DNA of 64,000 nucleotides from the NCBI GenBank assembly GCA_946811695.1, contig OX328125.1, positions 97,441,710-97,505,709 of the forward strand. Direction: 5' to 3'. The notes under the pieces were generated by a model, which ran no database searches, was not told the origin of the DNA, and worked only from the letters and a program-made list of their open reading frames with translations. Positions 10,562 to 21,888 of this stretch are shown here, piece by piece; within the stretch, counting starts at the first letter, position 1, and each line of letters begins with the position of its first letter. Position numbers and translations under genes: made by a program. The DNA comes from Gonocerus acuteangulatus. Its lineage: Eukaryota > Arthropoda > Insecta > Hemiptera > Coreidae.

Positions 10562-11470
10562 TAAATGATATGATATGATATATTTATTGCTTTTAATACA
10601 AAAGTATTTATAGTAAGGGTTGACCCTTATAATAATAAAAAAAGTATATACCTACGATTCATAATTCCTTACAATATACAATGCGAAATAACAATATATA
10701 CAAATAAAGTATTCTAAATAATTCTTTAGACTAGCTCCTCAACTAAATTAATTTTTTTTCTAAATGTAATGACAATGAAAGAAACAGGAACTTAAATCAA
10801 AAAAAGTCTGTAAGTAAAAAATAGCCAAAAGAAAAAACTATATAAAAGTGATACATACATGTATAATTTTAGGTAAAAAACAATTTCTTATGATTACATC
10901 AAAATTAAAGGTAAACCTATATTGATAATAATGTCCTGAGCTGGAAACTTTTCTCTATAAATGTTAATAAATTATTTAGTTCTTCATTTTCTCCAGGAAG
11001 AAGACTTATAAGTTGGTCTTGCACAGCTCCTCTGCAAACCATCGGGATATATTTTAATCTAAGACACTGGAGGATTGGGCAGTTGAATAACAGGTGTAAT
11101 ACAGTATTGGTATCAGCTTTACATAACGGGCATGGCTCAGATGCTATGAAAGTATGTTTATAGAGGTTACAAAATAATTTTGTATGGTGATGTCCAGCTA
11201 GTCGAATCTGAGTTATCAAGCGGAGAGACTTTATTTTGAGTTTTGTGTTCAAGCAGGGGCCGAAAAGATTAAAAGGACACGGGAGTCTGTAGATTTGGCT
11301 GAATGAACTACTTAATATGTTATTAATGTCTTTACTTGTTAGAGAATTTTGTGATTTTTCAAGGATGCCCCTTTTAGTTTCACTGGTCTATTGACTGTCT
11401 TTCCCATATGTCATCGCATCCAAGTGAGAGGCTAGCCTTCATCATGCCCGCCCAATTATACGGAATGTCA
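10562..11470 (-). pseudogene. 3' end of a non-LTR retrotransposon ORF2
   Basis: On the minus strand a 111-codon frame (11252 to 10917) ends in a CxxC...H...C zinc-knuckle-like module (CPLCKAD, HLLFNCP), preceded by RLAGHHHTKLF. This is the usual extreme C-terminus of LINE ORF2 downstream of RT or RNase H. Upstream sequence to about 11460 is frameshifted but still LINE-like. Downstream is an AT-rich 3' UTR ending in a short (ATATC)n tail at 10565-10585, as in LINEs with microsatellite tails. The element is 5'-truncated and inactive. Confidence 0.7.
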
Positions 11471-12189
11471 AAAACTCCTAAAATTTTCACCTAAATTCTT
11501 CTTCCTAAATGACATCTTTATGATCAAAATTATTCTACTTTTCCCCCAGATATTTTAAATATTTACATAACCTCAAAGTCTACTGATTATAAGGGTTTAG
11601 GGTGAAGAAGATTAAAGAAGACCGTTTTCTTGAAGAAAGTTCTACCCCGAAGAAAACTGTCTTGTATAAGAAGCCACGAAGAATAGTATAGGACTGAACA
11701 CGTGCCCTTGCGAGTAACCTATTTCAATGGCCTTGGGAGATTGACTGCCTCGGAAAACTTGTGCAATTCCGTCGAATTGCCTGACTTACATGGACATTGC
11801 TTCGGTTCTGATCCTATTGTCTTACAACTTGTTTAACTCCTCTCTAACTCGTCGGAAGGTGTGTGACAAGGTTGTCGATTACAAGGGAGTCCTACCGGAA
11901 GCGTAGGGAAGAGCAACAACTTTCGAAAGGAATGCCTATAAAAAGATATATATTAGCGGAGTTTAGATTGGCGACCGCGAACCACGTCCAATAAGCCAAT
12001 AGCATTCCATCCAATATTGGAATTCTTCACATCCCGTATAATATCCAGCTTCAGACTGAACAAGTTTGATTATTTTACTTCTTATAAATTAATACAAAAA
12101 ACTTATTATTTGTCCCTTAAGAATAACAAATGTCATTTAATACAAAAAATAAAATAAAAGTCTAATATTAAGAAGCTCAAATTCTAAAG
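11471..12189. other. Interior of the large inverted repeat, unassigned
   Basis: No gene recognised. A local GAAGAAAG/CTTCTTCACC-type purine-rich patch lies near 11600-11690. The remainder is featureless. Confidence 0.3.
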
Positions 12190-12625
12190 TCAAAAGGTCA
12201 AAAGTTTTGTTGAAGAAAAATTGGCTACACTGAACCATTCAGATTCTGACGGCCATTTTGAATCGACAGCCATCTTGTATAATGTCTAAAAATGTATTTG
12301 TGATGTTCTTGATAATTAGAATAGTTCGAACTCATCGATGACTTTACAACATTATATAATCATGTAATGCAGTTTATTTCAATTTTATATCAACAGTCAC
12401 TGTTTAACTAAGGAGTGCTGGCCTTTCTTTGATAATAGCTATCTTACTCGCAGGCTGTGGTGCTGGCCTCTGTCTGCTGCCTTATGAATTGCTGTGGTGC
12501 TGGCCTCTGCCGACTGCTTTATGAATTACTTGACAGATATATACAAATTCACACCGTTTGACCGAGTTTGACGTAACTAGCTATACTAGGGGAGTGTTAT
12601 CGGCAGAAAGTAGGTGTAGCATGGC
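12190..12625 (-). repeat. Right arm of a large inverted repeat
   Basis: Reverse complement of 9500-9998. The segment GCTGTGGTGCTGGCCTCTG occurs twice in tandem here (about 12457 and 12491), a local duplication. Confidence 0.8.
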
Positions 12626-12849
12626 ACGCCGGGGAACAGCTAGTTCACAATATATTACAAGTAGAACAAAATCAATAAAGCGAAATGGAATATTAAATAA
12701 ATTCTGTACAAAATTATTAGAATCTGAAATACAGGGTGCCATTCATCTTTTGTGATTTATGTTTATATTTTTTAAATTATAATATTATTATATTTCTTAA
12801 ATATAAAACTGCGAATTATATACATTTACAATAGTATCGGTATTGGACT

Positions 12850-14162
12850 ATTGTCTGTTAGCTCTCCCAAAGGCTCAAAAATGGTTCGATTTTAATAAAT
12901 TTGGTAGAAAATACTTTGTCTAATTTAAAAGGTCAAGTTCGTTAACCAGCAGAATCCGCCTAGAGGAACACTGTTCTATGGGAGAAATTCGCGCCAAATA
13001 AATCGTTGCTCTTATGGCGTTTCGTTTGAGGGCTTCCAGTTAGGTACACCTTTTATAGGTTCTCCATCGTAGAAAAACGAATAGAACCATTTTCAAGGCG
13101 ATATCTGTAACTGTTTTCGAGAAAAGTGGATATAACTAGTTTTATGTCTAATTTTCGGTTTGGATATTTAGAATGATTGGATTCAGTTGAAAACATGTTT
13201 GGCCTCCATCCAAACTAAGATATTTTGGTTTCTTGGTTTCGCCGGATGTAAACGAGTATTCGAAAAAAAAAATGGCATGAGCAGTTTTAGGATTTTCATA
13301 TATCTCTAAAACGGTTGGGAAACCGTGGTAAATCGAAATTAACCATTTGCATGTTTAATAAAGCTCCGTCAGAAACGTTTCTGTTTGGGTCTTTGGGAAG
13401 GTCACATTCGGAGAAATAAATGCTTACAACTATGAAGTTGTTGGTTTCGTTTATTTTAAAGGTTCGGTACTTACGTACTAGTTACACCGGTCTCGAGAAG
13501 TGGGTCTCGTTGAGTGATCTGGATCATGAAATGAAAACTCAATATGACGACAACGCAATAGCAATGAGAAGGGAGAGTCTTTTAAAGCAATATTAAATTG
13601 TATATCGGCCCATCCCCCCCCCCCGAAAAACCAGTGATCTACGATTACCAACGACGTAACCAACGTGATTACCAACGAGTTGGATTGACTAGAGTTTCGA
13701 TATAACCTTGAGCGAGCGTAGCGAGTGGAAACGCATAGCAATTAACATAAGTGCTAATGTTATATAATGTTAATGGCATCAATGTTAATGGCATAATTGC
13801 TATGCGTTTCCGCTCGATACGCTCGCTCAACGTTATATCGAAACTCTAGTTAATCCAGCTCGTTGATAATATTAATAAATGGTCTTTCGGTCGTCATATT
13901 GCCACAACTTCAATTGAGTTCTCATTTCATGATCCGGATCCCTGAACGAGACCCACTTCTCGAGACCGCTAATACGTAAGTACCAAAGGTTCTTTTTGTC
14001 TGTTTTTTAATAAACCTATCTGATGCATTCCCACAACTTTCCAGCAAATCAATATCAATACATAAGCATTACGTGTTCTATTCTACGCTTTCTAAATGAC
14101 TACTAGGAATAAGAACGGAAACACGCTATGATGACACCGTTCCTGCTAGTCGGACTTTTTTA
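12850..14162 (+). repeat. Dispersed repeat family X, copy 3
   Basis: Shares with 5215-6373 the start TTGTCTGTTAGCTC, AAAGGTCAAGTTCGTTAACC, the middle AACGAATAGAACCATTTTC and the end TAAGAACGGAAAC...CTAGTCGGACTTTTTT. The 3' half is interrupted by a palindromic insertion at 13466-13985. No coding potential is conserved across copies. Confidence 0.7.
13466..13985. mobile_element. Palindromic foldback insertion in family X
   Basis: The left half (CTTACGTACTAG, GGTCTCGAGAAGTGGGTCTCG ... GAGCGAGCGTAGCGAGTGGAAACG) is matched by the reverse complement of the right half (CGTTTCCGCTCGATACGCTCGC ... CGAGACCCACTTCTCGAGACC, each given in part). Arms exceed 200 bp, with a 50-bp AT-rich centre containing a duplicated GTTAATGGCAT. 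The centre-proximal motif GAGCGAG-CGGAAACGCATAGCA also occurs at 23454-23475. Confidence 0.75.
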
Positions 14163-14165
14163 CTG

Positions 14166-14920
14166 TAAGTTGCTCTGACGCCTAGCAGAAAGATCTGGCC
14201 GCCGAATTGTCCAAGGGACAAGAATGCCAGCGGACAAGCGATAAATTCCGCCGACCAGACAAGAGAGGGTGGGGCCGGACATAAAGATGGAGATGGAGAC
14301 GGGAAAGCCGTAGTTAAGTACTGACGAATGGCGAGTTCCCGCCTCTTGGGACCCTGTTACGCGGGCTTTTTCTTAAGCCCTCACTTAGAGCCCGGACCTT
14401 GTTAAAGCAAACCACCCCCAAGCCCTTAACAAACCCTACGGCCGGCCCTTACCTCGCCGCCTCCGACGCTTAATCATACGCCCTTCTTACGGTCACCTAC
14501 ATTCTCTTTTATTCTACTACAACTGTATCCAGGCTTCGTTTAACGTATTGTTTTTGACTTGTATCTGTACGGCAGTCACTAGGTACATCAAGATTCATTT
14601 ACAAAAAGTTACCTCTACGCACCGAAGCTGACTCGCTTTTATAATATACTTGGACGGAGCATACATACCCGAATATACAAATTGGCTCCATTGAACATTC
14701 CTTAGTCAACCGATTAGGACTGCAGAACACTAGTGGGATTAAATATATTTAAGTCCTAGATAAATGAAAAATATCCAATCCAGAAGAGCCAAGCCAAAAC
14801 AGTCAAACCCGCGGACATCAAAGGAGGAAAAGGAATAGCTGCAGTTGGAGCGAAAGTGTTTGGGAAGTTTGGCCTGGCGTGTGTTAAATTTTGTTAAAAA
14901 TATTGTTCTATTCAGAAAAG
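14166..14920. other. GC-richer unassigned patch
   Basis: 14170-14540 is clearly more GC-rich than its surroundings (GGCCGCCGAATTG, GCGGGCTTTTTC, CCTACGGCCGGCCC). No long ORF, tRNA or rRNA segment was recognised. It may be part of an LTR or another mobile element. 14560-14920 shows nothing. Confidence 0.3.
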
Positions 14921-15545
14921 TTAGTACAGCGTTGATATGGCGACTGCTATCACGAAGTAGTTCATTTCTGTTATGTCTCGTGGAATTTCCAAGTCTTGTC
15001 TTAAATTAGAGTCTGTCAGTATATTTTGAACTGTTAGATCTTTGTTACAAATTTGGCGCAATGGTTTATCAGACTTTGTCATAACGTTTTCAACACTACT
15101 TCTTCTCGCCTTGAATCCCTGTATGATGAAGCCCAGTCGGTTATATTTTTTGTGCAAAAGAGTTGTTGATGTTGAGTTCCAGCCGAAAAGACCACTAACA
15201 GTAGAACCTCTTTCCTTAGACTGCAATCTGGAGAGCTGCGAACGCCGAGCTTTAGCGGAACAAATTAAATATTTTTTGAAAGACTGATCTCATTTAATTG
15301 CTGTAGGAACTAAAAAAACTCAAAAGTCCTCAAATATTCTTCATATCAGCCTTTTTCTCTAGGTTTAATTTATTTTTATTATTTAACAATCTATGAGGGA
15401 AATATTTCGTAGTTACTTTTTCATGTGTGAAATTACCCCACAAATCTATTGTTCCTGGAGATCTAGAAAATGTTTTTTCTTTTGCATTTTTCCCTAACCC
15501 ATCATCAATGTCAATGAAACATTTTATGGAGGTTTTAGTAAACAT
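14921..15545 (-). pseudogene. Possible retroelement relic (unassigned ORFs)
   Basis: Two minus-strand frames lie back to back. The upstream one (15545 to 15330) begins MFTKTS and contains IDIDDGLGKNA, which recalls the FTK and Y/F-x-DDG catalytic stretch of reverse transcriptases of the DIRS type. The downstream one (about 15280 to 14921) is roughly 120 codons long, rich in Ser/Arg/Lys, and ends FVIAVAISTLY. The RT reading is only a motif resemblance; no other RT block could be aligned. Alternatively both are chance ORFs. Confidence 0.2.
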
Positions 15546-16337
15546 TTATAATGATTTGTGTTTGGTACAAGTTAAACAAGAGTCTACCATGAACCAATTG
15601 TAGCTGTATATTTGAGAGGGAGCGTTGAGCACAGGGCATTAATGGCTCGAGGATCAACCGATGGCTGTGGTGGGATTGCCTCGTCTCCCAATTATCCCAG
15701 ATATAGCCATAGCTCTCGGATCGCATTATCCCTTCCCCCTTTCAATCCAAGCAGCTCTTTCTCCGCACAATCCTAAATCCTATTTATTGCTGACTGGTCA
15801 CCGGTATTTTTCTATTATACCAGCCAGCGCCGTGAGCGACCCCCCTCTCGCTCGCTCACGATCCTCGCTCTCTCTCCCGGGCAAAATTAAAATTACCCCT
15901 GAAGCGTGTGGAAGAGGATTTGTTCTCTCCCCCTCACTGCTTCCATCCCCTAACCGGCAACAAGGTATTGTTTAGGTTTATAAAGCAGAATTAGGTTCTG
16001 CAGACGGCTTTATGTTTGACATCTATATCTAACTCCACTCCATCATTCTCCCTGCGGACTCTGGATATAATGGAATTATGGCGTCCTGACTCAATATGTT
16101 CAAGGACCTAACTATGTCCAATCCGTGAAGATTAAATCAATTATTGGCAGATTTCGACAAACTAGAAGTGGGAATTTGTAAACTGTTTAATTGTAATCTC
16201 TTACCCTGTTACCTCCCTTCCAAATTAGAGGAAAACTCCCATATCACGTTCAGCTCATGGTGCTGACGGGAAATGTCAACATTTCTTACACCATAACTCA
16301 TGGAAAAAACAGCCTCGAGGCGTGGGCAGTGAAGGTG

Positions 16338-16338
<1 letters not shown>
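15546..16338. other. Unassigned intergenic stretch with pyrimidine-rich patch
   Basis: 15730-15950 is CT-rich, with repeated CTCGCTCG and CTCTCTCCC. Open frames there reflect composition. No gene recognised. Confidence 0.3.

Positions 16339-16376
<38 letters not shown>
16339..16376. repeat. (TA)n microsatellite
   Basis: Pure TA run immediately before the 8-bp target duplication of the hAT element. Confidence 0.95.
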
Positions 16377-16379
<3 letters not shown>

Positions 16380-16385
16380 TCCCTA

Positions 16386-16799
16386 CAGGGCCGCCACATC
16401 TCAGAGCCGGGCCCAGGACCAGATCACGGGCCCCCACTTCTCAGAGCCAGTCTGAAAATTCTAGTACTTTGCTATAGGACTTTGGACATTTTAAAATTAT
16501 TTTCATCTTTTGTGCGAAATGAGAGTAAAAGCCGACAATCAGTGCAGCAAAGGTCACTTTCGGCACTTGTAGTTTTATTACGACTCCTAATGAAATAGAC
16601 TATTCTGGGACTGCACTTGTTTTGTCGTTTATGAACATTAAAAAAAATATAGATCCAATACAAATAAATATAGGCTACGCACGCCTATATTTCTAAACCC
16701 CATTCTTTTTACAAGCTCATAACCTATACATTTTATCTTCAATTAGCGAGGCCCGGGGCAACTGTACCCGGTTGCCCCCCCCCCCAAGTGGCGGCCCTG
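16386..16799. mobile_element. hAT-type MITE with 8-bp target duplication
   Basis: Terminal inverted repeats CAGGGCCGCCAC (left) and GTGGCGGCCCTG (right) are flanked by a perfect 8-bp direct repeat, CGTCCCTA, at 16378-16385 and 16800-16807. CAGGG-type ends and an 8-bp duplication are diagnostic of the hAT superfamily. Length is 414 bp, too short for a transposase. The right subterminal region has a C-run. The duplication itself is the outer end of MITE-Z, so the hAT inserted into that repeat. Confidence 0.9.
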
Positions 16800-17005
16800 C
16801 GTCCCTAGCATGTCTAACTATCGAATATGAAAAATCCCGTTTTTCAGACTCGAGACTTTGCTCTTGGATTGTGGACGATACGGCTTGTCACAAATTGTCG
16901 GAAGTAAAGTATCGAATAAGACCATTTTTCAATCTATTACTTCGTAAATTTATCGAATATGTTCGTTCGCTAGTGCTCTGATTTTCATATTCTATATACA
17001 CGTAC
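16800..17005 (+). mobile_element. MITE-Z, uninterrupted copy (Helitron empty site)
   Basis: Reads CGTCCCTAGCATGTCTAAC then TATCGAATATGAAAA, runs through GGACGATACGGCTTGTC, and ends CTGATTTTCATATTC. The two halves at 6904-7077 and 3467-3564 (minus strand) align on either side of 16924/16925, where those halves are separated by a 3.3-kb Helitron. Confidence 0.8.
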
Positions 17006-17009
17006 TATG

Positions 17010-17395
17010 TTTGTTCCTTATACAAATCCACACCGGTTGACCGATTTTGACCAAACTTGGCACACGGGTAGGTCTTGATACGGGTAGTGTCATAGGCTAG
17101 GACAAAAAAGTCGACCAGCTGTCTGTCTGTATGTTTGTTTCCTATACAAATCCACAACGTTTAACCAATTTTCATCAAACTTGGCACACATGTAGGTATT
17201 CGCTAGACCGATTTTAACTAAACTTGGAAAACAGGTACCAAACATGGCTAAACAAAGTGGTTCTAAATTTTATTAGCTTTCTTTTTTTTCTTTTTTTTTT
17301 AAATTGCATTGAAATCGGTTAAGATATAGAGGCTGTAGCCTTTTTTGAAACACGAAATGTCGTTTGGCCCCACCGTGTGGCATTACATTTTATTA
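17010..17395 (+). repeat. Dispersed repeats (ACCGGTTGACC block and GGCTGTAGCC block)
   Basis: 17017-17200 carries two imperfect copies of TATACAAATCCAC...CCGATTTTGACCAAACTTGG. 17222-17395 is matched in reverse complement at 20775-20900 (ACATTTCGTGTTTCAAAAAA, GGCTACAGCCTCTA, AGCTAATAAAATTTAGAAC). Confidence 0.65.
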
Positions 17396-17515
17396 CTTCC
17401 GGACTGGTCATTGGATTCCCACAGTTTTGCCAATAAAAAATACGTAATCTATATTTTCTTCAAACAAGGTATTTCCTGAACTACCTGAATCACCGTGTTT
17501 ACATATTATATATAC

Positions 17516-18375
17516 AGGGTGATTCAGACCTAAGTAGCTAAACTCTAGGAGGTTATTCTAGACATCATTTCTAGCAAAAACGTTTATTTGAAGTGTGGTC
17601 TAATTCCGAAGGGAAAATCAGTTTTGTTCAATTATCTGGGGTTTTTTTTACGTAGACATATTTAAAGTTTTAAAAAAAGTGATAAAGAACTATGATATAT
17701 TTCAATTCGTTTATTATAAAAATACACATACCAGCTAATAGTAAATAGGAAGGTAAAACATTAATTTTTGAATTTTAATTTGTAAACTGAGAACTTATAG
17801 GAATATTGTTAAGGAAACAAATTAAATTTAATGATAATACAGGACTCATAATTTTCTTCTTGGTGATAATGGCCAGTGTAGAAAATGAAAGGTTGAGGTT
17901 GTTCTTAAATTTTAACATAAATATGACTAAACTGGAAAAAAAAGTTACAAAAAAGTGTCCGCTGGTGTTCGCGCATGCGCAGTATCCATGTACGAAAAAG
18001 AAGACTGTATGTGTCAAATAAAAGTGTCCAATGGCGTTCGCGCATGCGCAGTGGCTTTGCCATGTTTTCGAAAAAGAAGACTGTATGTGTCACACAAAAA
18101 AAAAGCTGTTCGCTTGCGTTCAAGCATGCGCAGTGGCGTGTCCACGTACGAAAAAGAAGACTATATGTGTAACAAGAAGGTGTCGCTGGCGTTCGCGTAT
18201 GCGTGGTGGCCATGTACGATAAAGAAGACTATATGTTATACAGTACATTACATAGGTTTGTCGGGTGGACATAAAGCATATTTATGTTCCTCAATGTGAG
18301 CAGAATGCTCTAAACGATCTTTTTTTTTTCAGTAAAGGCATCGCTCAAGGGCAAACCCGTATATTATGAACCACC
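17516..18375. mobile_element. Candidate short-TIR element
   Basis: Left end ACAGGGTGATTCAGAC; right end TATGAACCACCTTATTC, whose reverse complement AGGTGGTTCATA matches the left end at most positions. A target duplication was not established. It encloses the CATGCGC tandem repeat at 17952-18240. No transposase frame. Confidence 0.35.
17952..18240 (+). repeat. Four tandem units with GCGCATGCGC core
   Basis: Four degenerate units of about 70-80 bp, each with GTGTCC..TGGCGTTCGC, a GCGCATGCGC-like palindrome and ACGAAAAAGAAGACTATATGTGT-type wording (shortened). The palindrome is perfect at 17971-17980 and 18040-18049, and degenerate at 18123-18131 and 18195-18204. Several overlapping ORFs here are products of the repeat. 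Confidence 0.85.
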
Positions 18376-19066
18376 TTATTCGTCAAATTTACCACAGATT
18401 ACGAAATACAAAAACATTCTCTAATGTGGGAGATTATGGCTGGCTTAAGTTGGTAAGCCAGTAAGTTGGACGCGTGTCAGTAGAGATACACACGTGCTGA
18501 TATCGGGTCAATTAGAGGTTTGAGTGTATCCGAGGGTGGCCTGGTAGCTCTGTCCCCCACGGCATACGTCACCATTCTTTGCAGCGAGGTTATAAAGAGA
18601 AGCTTACCGATCTCGTTGCTCCCTTAATGAGCCCTCTCTACCTGCAAAACCTGTAGCCTTCTCTAAGGTTTATCCTCATTACTTTGCTCCATTCAAAAGC
18701 TTCAGGTTTATTTATCTGAAAGGAGTGTGTTTACATGATGGATTTATTTTTGTTGCTCTCTCTCTCTCCCCCAAACGAGTCCTTTCAAAGGAACAGCTTT
18801 TATTTACGGTCGGTTTATTTTATATTCTTTATCGAAATTAAAGGGGGACATTTAAAGATCCTTACAAATGAGCAAAAACATTCAATTAGTTATTCTTTTT
18901 CCTTGAAAAGCTTTCCTGAATAAGATCCTTATTTATTAAATTATACAGTGAATTCTACGATTTACATTTCACATGGTTGGCAAAAAGTGTCAAAGAAACT
19001 ATGAATTTCTAATGATTGGCTTTGAAATAGTGCACAATGTTAAAATGTAACCAGTATAGTTAAGGA

Positions 19067-19068
<2 letters not shown>
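18376..19068. other. Unassigned intergenic stretch
   Basis: Nothing recognised; a slightly GC-richer section at 18470-18560. Confidence 0.3.

Positions 19069-19132
<64 letters not shown>
19069..19132. repeat. (TA)n microsatellite
   Basis: Pure TA run of about 30 units. Confidence 0.95.
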
Positions 19133-19136
<4 letters not shown>

Positions 19137-19159
19137 ATGTGTGTATTTAAAATAAATTC

Positions 19160-19235
19160 TATCCCCCAAAAAACTAACTTTGAAGAAAAAGAGGCCAAGT
19201 TCCAGGACCCTCGCAAAAACTGCCGTGCGCCTAGA
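19160..19235 (+). repeat. Fragment ending CCGTGCGCCTAGAT
   Basis: Contains GAGGCCAAGTTCCAGG and CTGCCGTGCGCCTAGATT, matching the ends of the 230-bp tandem units at 52811-53270 and the GAGGCCAAGTTCC block at 49376 and 50785. Likely a Helitron-type 3' end remnant. Confidence 0.45.
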
Positions 19236-19239
19236 TTGT

Positions 19240-20001
19240 AAAAGGAAGATCATATATTTAAAAAAAGAAAAACACTTTCACTCTTCAAGAATCATCTTTA
19301 TTAGGGTATTTACATGTCTTACGCCATTTCGCCCTTCCTAAGGAGAAATTTTTAATATGTAACTACAGAGCAGATTAGCCTTGTCGAAGAATGCCCTACC
19401 GGATAGGGCAAGGCAAGACTAATAAAACAAATATGGCGTCGCCAATCGGTTTTTTGAATCGATTGTCTCATGGTTGAAAATGTCCAGGAATAGCTTTAGT
19501 TATTGAGTAAATATGAAAATAAAATACGACTAGTATCAGTATTCTTAAATTATATTGAAAAATATATTGTCTAAGTTGTTTCCTATCTTGAAAGACTTCA
19601 TACATTTAAGGTAGCAGTGAGAAAACCAGCAAGTTTCAATGCAAAATGTTATGAATTTCCTTAGCAAACAATCAAAATCAAATCAGTGATAGAACCTGCT
19701 TGCAAAAACGCTAAGATGACTCTGCGTTTCGTACTTTTAATCATATTATTACATAAATTTGTGTGTGTAACGAATTAAATAACTTCATCAATTTACTGTC
19801 GTGCCATTGGATACCATTTCTTTAAGATTATTTCTGAGTAAACAGACTGTTAGCATTTTTCTTTTTAATTTATTTATTGATTTACTAGGGAATAAAGAAT
19901 AAATAAAGTATTGTTATACAAAAGAGTACTGCTTTATCAACTCCAAGCCTCCTATAAACTTTTAAGAAATGATTTAAATCACCCCCAAGAATAAATAAAT
20001 A

Positions 20002-20003
<2 letters not shown>
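19240..20003. other. Unassigned intergenic stretch
   Basis: Only small structures: a hairpin TGCCCTACCGGATAGGGCA near 19391, and GCTAAGATGACTCTGCG near 19711, which faintly recalls the end of family X. Confidence 0.3.

Positions 20004-20074
<71 letters not shown>
20004..20074. repeat. (TA)n microsatellite
   Basis: Pure TA run of about 35 units. Confidence 0.95.
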
Positions 20075-20078
<4 letters not shown>

Positions 20079-21888
20079 TATGTACCTATATTTTCAGTAT
20101 GTAGTAGGTAGGCTCATTTAATCATTTAACCTCAAAAGGTACATTTCTTCGAAGTGCTAATAAATATTTACATGAATATTATCATAACTTACAAGTAACC
20201 TAATTAATAATTGTTAAAAAAATTAAGCCTCGGAGGCAACTTAGGAAACCGTTTTTATAAAACTGAAAAGGCTACTTACGCTGAGAAAGCCCGCCAAAGG
20301 GGAAAAGTTGACGAATTAAAAGAGATTACATTTTTATTGGAGAATATAAACCCGTAAAATATTGCTCCAGTAAAGAGGTCCTCTTGGAAAATACTCAAGA
20401 GCCGGGGGTTGATTGTATAAAGGTATTTAAGACAAGCTGATAGCGTTAATTACCTGACAAGCCTCGTTATTTCAAGATTATGCTCTTCATCGAAAACAAA
20501 AACCTTTCTTTCCTTATCGGGCCATATTGGAAGGATCCTGCAATGTCCTTCCAACATCAACCATGTTCCTGGACGGTCATAGTAACAAAACCATCAAGGA
20601 AATCATAGTCCTGAAAAAATATGGTATAATGTCACAAAGTTCGACTAGCAATAACTGCGTTATCTTGGCGTGTTTCCATGAAATTATTATTATTATTAGT
20701 GTGATTTAGAAGAACCTCTTAACATATTCGATACGGACGTAGTAATTGATTGATTTACGCTGCACAGGGAGGCCAGCGACATTTCGTGTTTCAAAAAAGG
20801 CTACAGCCTCTAAATGTCAACCAATTTCAATAGGGATTTTTTTTAACGAAAGCTAATAAAATTTAGAACAACTTTGTCTAACCAGATTTTTGTTTTTTGT
20901 TTCCCCTGTTTATTAAATTACGTGTAAATAATTCACGTACTTTTACAATTGAACGTAAAATAATATTTCATTTTTCATCTAACTTGATATAATCACTGAT
21001 ATCGTTGATAGTAAACATTCAAATCTTCATTTGATTTGGAAAAAATCAAAATCGATTTTCGCAATTATAATTTAATATTTTAAACAATTCCTCATCTTTA
21101 TCTTCAACTTACATAATTTCTTTATTTTTTGTTAAGCAGTAATGGATTTATTGACCTCCAGGAATTGTGCACGGCTTAGATTTATAAATGCGGGTATACG
21201 TGATTTCCTTTATATTTATATCGACGGGCGTCAAGTATATATGTGGTAGAGATTTTCTTTTATCTGTTCGAAGTTTGTAAAAACTTATTCCGGATACATA
21301 TTTATTGTTTTTTACCCACAGGATATTTTAATGGCTTTGCTGTTCGATGTTTTCATTTGGGTGAGGAGTTTATGAATAATGCGAAGGAGACGTTTGCTGA
21401 TAAATAATATTGAGTGTCCTGTTCGTTATCGTGGATAAAGGACGAAGGTTCAATGTAAAGGGAATATATTGATTTTAATGTGCGTCTATAGCTTTTTTTT
21501 TTTTCCAATCACACTTTTCCCAATATCTGTTTGACTTGAGACAGTGTCTTTTTGGCCGAATGTGTCGTCATTATGTCTTACTTTGAGGATCCAACGATTC
21601 TTAGCACTATTCGTAGACGTCTACTTGGAATATTCAAGACTTTAACCATCCATTTCAAATTATTTTGGACTTCGGATTGCAGGGGCGTGTATATAGGGAA
21701 TAATTTGGGAGGGGCGTCTGGGAGCATTTGGGGGTGTGGAATACTAACAACCTAGAACTTATAATAGTTAGCCAGCTAAAAAGCTATTACACCCAAAAAC
21801 ATTTTTTTTTCTGAACTATGTGATCTTATTTAATTTATTTTTAAGGTTTTTATGACACATTTTTACCCATTAAATAAAAATTTCCAGG
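20075..21888. other. Intergenic, no gene recognised
   Basis: 20775-20900 is the reverse-complement copy of the GGCTGTAGCC repeat at 17222-17395. The remaining sequence, including short open frames near 20527 and 21552, shows no conserved protein features. Confidence 0.35.

Noticed and set aside
15661..15975. 104-codon ORF in a pyrimidine-rich patch
   Set aside because: Low-complexity Pro/Ser/Leu translation with no conserved features; composition explains the lack of stops.
17905..18299. Overlapping ORFs on both strands
   Set aside because: They arise from the tandem GCGCATGCGC units and show no domain or splice structure.
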